From: Halocatena halophila
Lineage (GTDB): Archaea; Halobacteriota; Halobacteria; Halobacteriales; Haloarculaceae
Assembly: GCA_027563145.1 (NCBI GenBank)
Contig: CP071306.1
Location: 682,001 to 746,000, forward strand
Direction: 5' to 3'
Length of the DNA: 64,000 nucleotides
Part shown: positions 35,834 through 41,191 of the stretch, piece after piece
Layout of the letters: every line of letters begins with the position of its first letter
How positions within the stretch are numbered: position 1 is the stretch's first letter
Notes under the pieces: model-generated
Seen by the model: the letters and a program-made list of their open reading frames with translations, nothing else
Databases searched by the model: none
What the model was told of the DNA's origin: nothing
Translations under genes and position numbers: made by a program

Positions 35834-36802
35834 ATGATAAAGGAATCGAAAGCAAATGAGGTCGATTCATACCAGGAGGAACTGAGTAATGCGGTTGATG
35901 ACGGTGGCGGCTGTTATGAGGCATGGGAAACTGCCCAAGTGTCCCGGATGGGAAGCCGACGGTCGTTCATGACGGGTGTGGTTGCAAGCCTCCTTACCGG
36001 TGCTTCAATTGGGAGTATCTCTGCTGCAGAAACCATTTCAGCAGATCCCGAAAAAGAGATATCGGAGCTAACAAAGACTGAAAAGCAACAGCTCGTTAAA
36101 GAAGCACGATCTGATACACGCGTACAAGCGATCCAGCGAGAACATGTGTCTCGTGGCCTTAAACCAGACAGCAACTCAGTAGTTGGGTACAAAACCACCT
36201 ACCAAGACCGTGAATTGAGATTTGTTAGGATTCCGTTCAGTACCAACGGTAGTAGTTCTCTTAGACTCTCTGACGATGGTGATGTATCGAAAACTGGTTC
36301 AATAATTTGGAACACTGCGGAGGAGATCGACCCGTACGGCTATGTTACTACCTACCAGGTGGACTACACTGCTACTCCAGATGAAATAGAACAAGCCCTT
36401 CGTGAGAATGGTGTAAGCATAGACTCAATCGATACTGCCCCGGTTGTGACTGATTACACCCATATTGGGACAAATGGCCGTACGAATGTCAATACGAACT
36501 CAAACTCCGTAACCCTCCCAATAGCAACGGAAAGAGAGATAACTGCTCAAGGCTGTGAATGTTCTTCTGCGTTTTTCAACCCGATAACCGCGTGTGCTCC
36601 CTGTGGAGTTCCCGATGGTGAGTGTATGAATGACCTGGCAAATGTATATGCTCTCGAAATCGTTGCTTGTGGATCCTGTGTAGCCACCAGTGGCTGGTTA
36701 ACGAAAGCATGTGCGGCCTGTGTGGCAACGATCATAGAGGAAAATCAGCTTGGATTCACCTGTTGTCCGTGTAGAGCGTGCGATGGAATAATCATATGTT
36801 AA
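35834..36802 (+). CDS. Halocin C8-like Cys-rich secreted precursor
   Basis: 322 residues. After a ~40-residue polar leader comes a twin-arginine signal (GSRRSFMTGVVASLLTGASIG...SAA). A middle domain of about 170 residues follows (e.g. TEKQQLVKEARSDTRVQAI, VTTYQVDYTATPDEIEQAL). The last ~83 residues carry 14 cysteines, starting GCECSSAFFN and ending CCPCRACDGIIIC. Known halocin C8 precursors have the same plan: Tat signal, an immunity/HalI part, and a C-terminal Cys-rich peptide of about 76 residues with 10 Cys. Homology is inferred from layout, not searched. A GTG at 35828 is an alternative start. Confidence 0.78.
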   Translation: MIKESKANEVDSYQEELSNAVDDGGGCYEAWETAQVSRMGSRRSFMTGVVASLLTGASIGSISAAETISADPEKEISELTKTEKQQLVKEARSDTRVQAIQREHVSRGLKPDSNSVVGYKTTYQDRELRFVRIPFSTNGSSSLRLSDDGDVSKTGSIIWNTAEEIDPYGYVTTYQVDYTATPDEIEQALRENGVSIDSIDTAPVVTDYTHIGTNGRTNVNTNSNSVTLPIATEREITAQGCECSSAFFNPITACAPCGVPDGECMNDLANVYALEIVACGSCVATSGWLTKACAACVATIIEENQLGFTCCPCRACDGIIIC

Positions 36803-36824
36803 TGTAAGGAATAGACTCTGGAGA

Positions 36825-37208
36825 TTACCTTCTGGTCAGCAGGACAAAATGTCCCACAGCAGAACCCCAAAATGAGGCCAATAGTCCAATTTCAACAATG
36901 ACTGGAATATCAATTGGTGGGACTAAAACGGCAATCGTGACAGCGATGAGAAAAGCGATGCCGTACCAGGAACCCAGGCGTTTGCCCCGCACGCCGCCCT
37001 CTGCGTGAACTGTGAATGCCCCAATAATAACGCCAATTCCTATCGATGTGGCAGTTATCAGCGGTCCGGGAAGATCAGGTAGGACTCCGTTCCACAGATC
37101 AACATAGAACGCCCATGTTATGAGCACCGCAAATGACAGTTTCAAAGATGGTTGTCGCAACTGTTGCCAACGAATTTTGCCTTTTTCATTCTCCGTATTG
37201 TTTTCCAT
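36825..37208 (-). CDS. Four-helix membrane protein beside halocin-like gene
   Basis: 127 residues from the ATG at 37208 (another at 37217). It has a basic, polar N-terminus (TENEKGKIRWQQLRQPSLK) and four hydrophobic helices (about residues 18-32, 41-59, 71-90, 94-112). No family recognised. It is convergent with the halocin-like gene, 22 bp apart. Small membrane proteins next to bacteriocins sometimes confer immunity, but nothing in this sequence proves that. Confidence 0.6.
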   Translation of the reverse strand: MENNTENEKGKIRWQQLRQPSLKLSFAVLITWAFYVDLWNGVLPDLPGPLITATSIGIGVIIGAFTVHAEGGVRGKRLGSWYGIAFLIAVTIAVLVPPIDIPVIVEIGLLASFWGSAVGHFVLLTRR

Positions 37209-37371
37209 TATATGCATTTAATAGATCGATGCATAAATGACTATCTTGTCATGTTAATGGGAATAAATCAGACAGACAGCGTACCCAGAATGACACCAGA
37301 GAGATGCCTGTCTTATCAATCGACACTGCAAGAAGAAGTAACACCTATCACAGCACCAACAGAATAGCCAG

Positions 37372-37671
37372 GTGGAGCGCGGCAGTGGATTGATCAAGCG
37401 CTGTCCTACAGACGACTGCACACGCATGCTCCAGAACGGGCGGAGTTCGGAATATGGCAAGATTGGCAGCGAGGTTGATCGCCGGATTACGGACATCCTC
37501 AACGACGGTACAACTGTACAGGACGTGAACTTCGACTGTGAAAAGACAGAGGCGTTGACCGGCATAGCGGTCGATCCGGGGGACACCGCGCGCGCAATCA
37601 ACTACGCCGTCACACAGCCCGCACACGTGGATGTGAACGAGATGCTCATTCGTCCGACCGGACAGGTGTGA
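37372..37671 (+). pseudogene. C-terminal remnant of a short-chain dehydrogenase
   Basis: The end of this frame, ALTGIAVDPGDTARAINYAV followed by QPAHVDVNEMLIRPTGQV, matches the C-terminal tail of YdfG-type short-chain dehydrogenases. The Rossmann N-terminus (TGxxxGIG) and the YxxxK active site are missing, and the residues before 37480 (CPTDDCTRML...) do not resemble the family. I see it as a truncated, inactive fragment next to the DoxX gene. Confidence 0.6.
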
Positions 37672-37673
37672 AC

Positions 37674-38072
37674 TCACCCGAGCGCGTAGGGCCAGATGAA
37701 ATCGGCAAGGCTGGCGAAGACGAGCGCACCACCAACCAGGCCGGCGTTTTTCATGAAGTGGATTAGCTGGCTTTCGTCAGCATCGCCTCGGAAGTCGTGC
37801 ATGATCGGCGTCACGGGGAGTAAAAACACAAGGATGAAGATCGATCCTATCAGGGGGGCGATCCCAAGGATTAGAAACAGGCTGCCGAGGACGACGAGTC
37901 CGCTGGTTGCCGGCACGGTGATCGAGGCCAGTGGTGCGCCCTTGCTTTCTGCATACGCGATCGACTCCTCCATATTGAGCAGGTTGTCGAGTGCGAGGTA
38001 GGCCAGTGTGCCACCGAAGAGCAACCGTCCGAGCAGAAAGGCGATCGCGTTGAGACCGGTCAGAAACGCCAT
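37674..38072 (-). CDS. DoxX-family membrane protein
   Basis: 132 residues with four transmembrane helices: LNAIAFLLGRLLFGGTLAYLAL, VPATSGLVVLGSLFLIL, IGSIFILVFLLPVTP, and NAGLVGGALVFASLADF. The sequence HDFRGDADESQLIHFMKNAGLVGGAL is a DoxX/DoxD family hallmark. It is a membrane subunit associated with redox enzymes in some species; its role here is not known. The gene is intact and convergent with the dehydrogenase remnant, 2 bp apart. Confidence 0.8.
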   Translation of the reverse strand: MAFLTGLNAIAFLLGRLLFGGTLAYLALDNLLNMEESIAYAESKGAPLASITVPATSGLVVLGSLFLILGIAPLIGSIFILVFLLPVTPIMHDFRGDADESQLIHFMKNAGLVGGALVFASLADFIWPYALG

Positions 38073-38544
38073 TGAACCACCTCGACGCCGGCGTCGGTGC
38101 TGAGTACGGGCGAGCAGTTCGTTGGGAGGTGAACCGGGAGTTCCATCACGGCTACCCGTTCATCGACGACCCATATATTGTTCAGTGTGAGTACAGCAGA
38201 ATGTGTGCGTGGAGGTGGCTGAACACTTCAGAGTTAGTGTTCTGTGAATATGATATACAAGCAGTATGAATTGGGATGATACGCGCCCAGGTCCTACAAT
38301 TCGGATGTTGTGGCTGTTGTGCCGAGTATCAGCATCCACCACAGATCAACCCAGAATGTCTACACATACGAAATTTTATAAACCAAGCGGTTGCCAACAA
38401 GAGTAGGGAACGCCAGCCCCGATCGTTGGTTGCGCGTGTATCAAATCGCGCCGGGTGTAGCAGCACCCGACGCTGGGGTTCCCTGCGGATCAGAGACCCA
38501 TGAAGGGAATAACACCGCGGTATTGTAATCCTGTCGTATCGTCA
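38073..38544. other. Intergenic region with gene debris and structured element
   Basis: 472 bp without an intact gene. The first 140 bp encode, in the forward frame, NHLDAGVGAEYGRAVRWEV, which reads like protein debris of unknown origin before a run of AT-rich sequence. TTTTATAAACC near 38375 is TATA-like. An 80-nt structured element follows at 38405-38484. Confidence 0.4.
38405..38484 (+). other. 80-nt three-stem structured element (candidate RNA)
   Basis: The ends AGGGAACGCCAGC (38405-38417) and GCTGGGGTTCCCT (38472-38484) pair over 13 positions with one mismatch. Inside, GCGCG/CGCGC and CGGGTG-TAGCAG-CACCCG form two further hairpins, giving a three-way junction. It lacks a TTCRA T loop and tRNA proportions. 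It lies 60 bp before a zinc-finger gene and could be a small RNA, 5' leader element, or plasmid-type recombination or replication site. Confidence 0.45.
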
Positions 38545-38637
38545 ATGACTAGCACACGCTGTACTCGCTGTGGCCAACCAGTGGCTCGTCCACGGGCGCA
38601 TGCTACGGGCTGTCCGTCGTGGAGGGTTGGCTCGTGA
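38545..38637 (+). CDS. 30-residue zinc-finger microprotein
   Basis: The ATG at 38545 opens a 30-residue frame with CTRCGQPVARPRAHATGC, a CxxC knuckle plus later His and Cys able to bind one zinc. It is short, but the start and the GTGA overlap of its stop with the next gene's GTG support it. Very small zinc-finger proteins are common in haloarchaea. Function unknown. Confidence 0.5.
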   Translation: MTSTRCTRCGQPVARPRAHATGCPSWRVGS

Positions 38638-39158
38638 GTCTCCCACAGTTCAGCTTTCGGACTGTGGACGGTCAGATCAGCACGCTGGAGGGGATCGAGG
38701 ATCGCGGGGAGCTTTCCTCTGCTGAGTTGCACCATGTCGTGGATATCGCCGAGAGTTGCTGGTGTCGGCCCTGTCAGTCAACGGAATGTACGCATTGTCG
38801 TCAGGTGGAGGAAGTGCTCGCGATTGCTGATCTGAGCGAGCGCTCGGGCGGTGGTCCGGATGAGCTTCCGTCGCTCGATCGGATCACTCGCTTTTGCTCA
38901 CAGGGCGAGACGATCTACACCGCCTGGTTCGAGAATGATGCTCGGTTGCGTGCGCATGAACAACGGAGCGGAGACGTGACGTTGTTGGCGTTTTCTCCCG
39001 ATCGTCCGGAGGATCCGGCACGAGCGCAGACGCAGGACGAGGCTGTGTCTGCTGCGAATTGTTTGCTAGAGGCTGTTGTTCCGTTCTGTGAAGCTCGATC
39101 GACCGAGGAACTTCCCGTAATCCTCCAGTTGTTGGTCTCTCCAGCGCACGACGGCTAA
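38634..39158 (+). CDS. Hypothetical protein with Cys cluster
   Basis: 174 residues from a GTG coupled to the preceding microprotein. It contains ESCWCRPCQSTECTHC (CxCxxC...CxxC) near residue 40, a probable metal-binding cluster, and a C-terminal half LLAFSPDRPEDPARAQTQDEAV...LPVILQLLVSPAHDG. That half is duplicated 432 bp downstream. No known family recognised. The pair (microprotein plus this gene) may be a small accessory operon. An in-frame GTG at 38619 would lengthen it by five residues. Confidence 0.6.
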   Translation: MSLPQFSFRTVDGQISTLEGIEDRGELSSAELHHVVDIAESCWCRPCQSTECTHCRQVEEVLAIADLSERSGGGPDELPSLDRITRFCSQGETIYTAWFENDARLRAHEQRSGDVTLLAFSPDRPEDPARAQTQDEAVSAANCLLEAVVPFCEARSTEELPVILQLLVSPAHDG

Positions 39159-39287
39159 CCTCTACGGAGGAATTTTTCGAAATCGCTTGTGGCTAGGACT
39201 CCCCACCGCGAGCGCAGCGAGCGGCCTTTTTTGGTCCAGATTTTTTGATCGAGCGGTTGCCGAAGGCAACCCGAGATTAAAAAAGGT
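38977..39287 (+). repeat. 311-bp tandem duplicate, copy A
   Basis: This copy covers the 3' half of the preceding gene, its stop, and 3' flank ending AAAAAAGGT. A near-identical 311-bp copy starts 432 bp downstream. Both contain the GAGCGNAGCGAGCGGCC motif and the CGAAGGCAACCCGAGATTAA tail. Confidence 0.9.
39209..39226 (+). repeat. CGAGCGCAGCGAGCGGCC motif, copy 1
   Basis: An 18-bp low-complexity GAGCG-type motif, followed by a T-run. Variants recur at 39641, 44923 and, more diverged, around 39335-39375. Confidence 0.7.
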
Positions 39288-39362
39288 GGGTGACGCGGCC
39301 TTTTTTCATCAACGTTTTTTCGTTCTCGCGCGCGAACGGAGTGAGCGACCGGCTCGCCAGGG

Positions 39363-39590
39363 ATGAGTGGTGAGCGAAGCGAACCCGAGTCGAAAAAAGG
39401 TTGGACGCTGACGTTGTTGGCGTTTTCTCCTGATCGGCCGGAGGATCCTGCACGGGCGCAGACGCAGGATGAAGCTGTGTCTGCCGCGAGCTGTTTGCTA
39501 GATGGGGTCGTGAAGTTCTCCGACGCACGATCAACTGAAGAACTTCCCGTAATCCTCCAGCTGTTGGTCTCTCCAGCGCACGACGGCTAA
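39363..39590 (+). pseudogene. Duplicated C-terminal fragment of the 38634 gene
   Basis: 75 codons: a repeat-derived start (MSGERSEPESKKG, encoded by a GAGCGAAGCGAACC motif) joined to the conserved C-terminal half LLAFSPDRPEDPARAQTQDEAV...VSPAHDG of the upstream gene. The Cys cluster and N-terminal half are missing. Most likely a non-functional or truncated duplicate. Confidence 0.65.
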
Positions 39591-39719
39591 CCTCTACGGA
39601 GGAATTTTTTGAAATCGCGTGTGGCTAGAATTACCCACCGCGAGCGGAGCGAGCGGCCTTTTTTCATCAACGTTTTTTGATCGAGCGGTTGCCGAAGGCA
39701 ACCCGAGATTAAAAAAGGT
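39409..39719 (+). repeat. 311-bp tandem duplicate, copy B
   Basis: Matches copy A over its full 311-bp length with scattered substitutions and no net length change. The two copies are 432 bp apart, with different 121-bp spacer between them. Confidence 0.9.
39641..39672 (+). repeat. GAGCGGAGCGAGCGGCC plus T-run and CATCAACG
   Basis: The 32-bp element recurs at 44923-44953 with few changes (also a partial GGCCTTTTTTCATCAACG at 39297-39314). It brackets a 5-kb stretch of accessory genes. Confidence 0.75.
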
Positions 39720-40022
39720 TGGGCAGTGTGACCACAGACCCCCAATAGCCCCCGAACCCCGGGGGGTCTGTGGTAAATGACTATTCGATGAACGAATGAT
39801 CGTCCCGGAAATCCACAGATCGCCCGAAGGCTCCAGCACAAGCATACTCACAGTTTCCAACCAGAACGACTGTAAGCTCTCTTAACACTTCTATCGGAAT
39901 TCCATCACATACTAATAGTGGTATTTCGATGTGGTAAGTATACACATCCGACTGGGACAAAACCGGTTGCCCGGTTTTCCCCAGACGTGTACTAGCACGA
40001 CCGAGGATGGGTTGGATTGAAA
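39720..40022. other. Non-coding region before coiled-coil gene
   Basis: 303 bp with no convincing gene. It contains the long inverted repeat at 39732-39773 and a smaller GAAAACCGGGCAACCGGTTTTGT-like palindrome near 39957-39978, possibly a terminator or promoter hairpin. Confidence 0.4.
39732..39773. repeat. Perfect 12-bp inverted repeat
   Basis: CCACAGACCCCC at 39732-39743 and its exact complement at 39762-39773, spaced by 18 bp containing AATAGCCCCCGAACCCC. It is a candidate hairpin, operator, or transposon-type end; no transposase is beside it. Confidence 0.65.
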
Positions 40023-40850
40023 ATGAACTTCAAACCCAACAACAGCGACGGACGGAGCATAGATAATTCTACTGATGGCAGCGATGGTGACGGCTTTCTC
40101 CCAGAGTCACTTCGAGCATGGAAAGCTGAGATAGAGGAATGTATCTCCCGCAAGGATGCACAGATCGACGCTCTGCAATCACAAGTCGATACGCAACAGA
40201 CAAAAATTGAGACACAGCAATCGACGATTAACAGCCAAACAACCGCGTTACACCAGAACAAAGCGAAAATTGCGGAACTGGAGGACACAGTTGAAGCGCT
40301 CAAACGGGAGCAGACGGACTACCGCGAGACAAACGAACGGGACAAGGCCGAAATCAGACAGGACATAACGGAGAACGCTCGCCAGACGGAAGCGTCAGAG
40401 GCACACACGGAAGCCGTCGCGCGGAAGGTCGAAACGCTCGATGGCCGCGAACAACGAACTCCGCTGGAGCAAATCGTTCGATTGCCGGAGGAAATAATTC
40501 ATAAAGCGAAGCTGACGGCCAACCAGCGACGAGCGCGGTCGATCGCCATGGAGATCGGCGGACTGGCCACGACAGTGCCGAAAGGAAAGCGCCTGGATTC
40601 AACGACGATCAAACAGGAGCTCAAACAAGCGTATGGATCGGCCCACGACCAGACGGTCGCCCGAGTGATGTCGTTCCTTGATCGCCTCGGTGGCGATCGA
40701 ACGGAGGTCGTCCACACCGGCCAAGGAAAAGCCGTGATATTCGACGACTGGCTTGCGAGACGCCTCAAAACCGCTGAACAGCTCACTGCGGATGCTGTTG
40801 ATCGCGTCCTCACGAACGTTGTGAGCGTGACTCCCGGGAGGGGGAGCTAA
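40023..40850 (+). CDS. Coiled-coil protein with C-terminal winged-helix-like domain
   Basis: 275 residues from ATG at 40023 (a TTG at 40017 is in frame). Residues about 30-130 form a long heptad coiled coil (ISRKDAQIDALQSQVDTQQ... ETQQSTINSQTTALHQNK). The C-terminal ~90 residues, LTANQRRARSIAMEIGGLATTVPKGKRLDSTTIKQELKQ, look like a winged-helix DNA-binding region. The style is like hypothetical genes on haloarchaeal plasmids and integrated elements. No direct homologue is asserted. Confidence 0.65.
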   Translation: MNFKPNNSDGRSIDNSTDGSDGDGFLPESLRAWKAEIEECISRKDAQIDALQSQVDTQQTKIETQQSTINSQTTALHQNKAKIAELEDTVEALKREQTDYRETNERDKAEIRQDITENARQTEASEAHTEAVARKVETLDGREQRTPLEQIVRLPEEIIHKAKLTANQRRARSIAMEIGGLATTVPKGKRLDSTTIKQELKQAYGSAHDQTVARVMSFLDRLGGDRTEVVHTGQGKAVIFDDWLARRLKTAEQLTADAVDRVLTNVVSVTPGRGS

Positions 40851-41191
40851 GGTGTGAGCAACCGCCCTCCGATAGGAATCTATACAGGGAACACACTTCA
40901 GCACGAATGACGGTCGGTGGAGGAGTAGCAGCAGGTGTGAGCAAACGTCCTTCCTTTCAGTAGTCGTACGCTGGATATTGCTAGCTATTGCTGGTCGAAT
41001 AACGACCATCTAGATTCTAGCTCACGACGATCGTGAGTGGTGGTACTACTGAGTCTGGGGGATGACAGTAACCCAGGCACACGGAGTTACTCTATAGCAT
41101 CTGCCATACAGATTCAGATCTATTAGACTAGTCATAGGTTTTCTGTATGAAATCATAAGTCGACGTGGCGGTATTATCTTTGTATTCATAT
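40851..41191. other. Intergenic region with direct repeats and hairpin
   Basis: 341 bp without a gene. GGTGTGAGCAACCGCCCTCC (40851) and a near copy starting at 40934 form a direct repeat 83 bp apart. CTCACGA-CGA-TCGTGAG at 41021-41037 is a perfect 7-bp hairpin. These may be operators or a terminator/promoter set for the flanking genes. Confidence 0.5.

Noticed and set aside
38405-38484. Reading the structured element as a tRNA gene
   Set aside because: There is no T-loop consensus, D-loop or anticodon arm in proper spacing.
38977-39719. CRISPR array or transposon copy pair
   Set aside because: Only two copies, 311 bp long, with coding sequence inside and no transposase or short regular repeats; a tandem duplication explains it better.
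39732-39773. Replication-origin (ORB) motif
   Set aside because: The inverted repeat does not match the haloarchaeal ORB consensus and no orc1/cdc6 gene is near.
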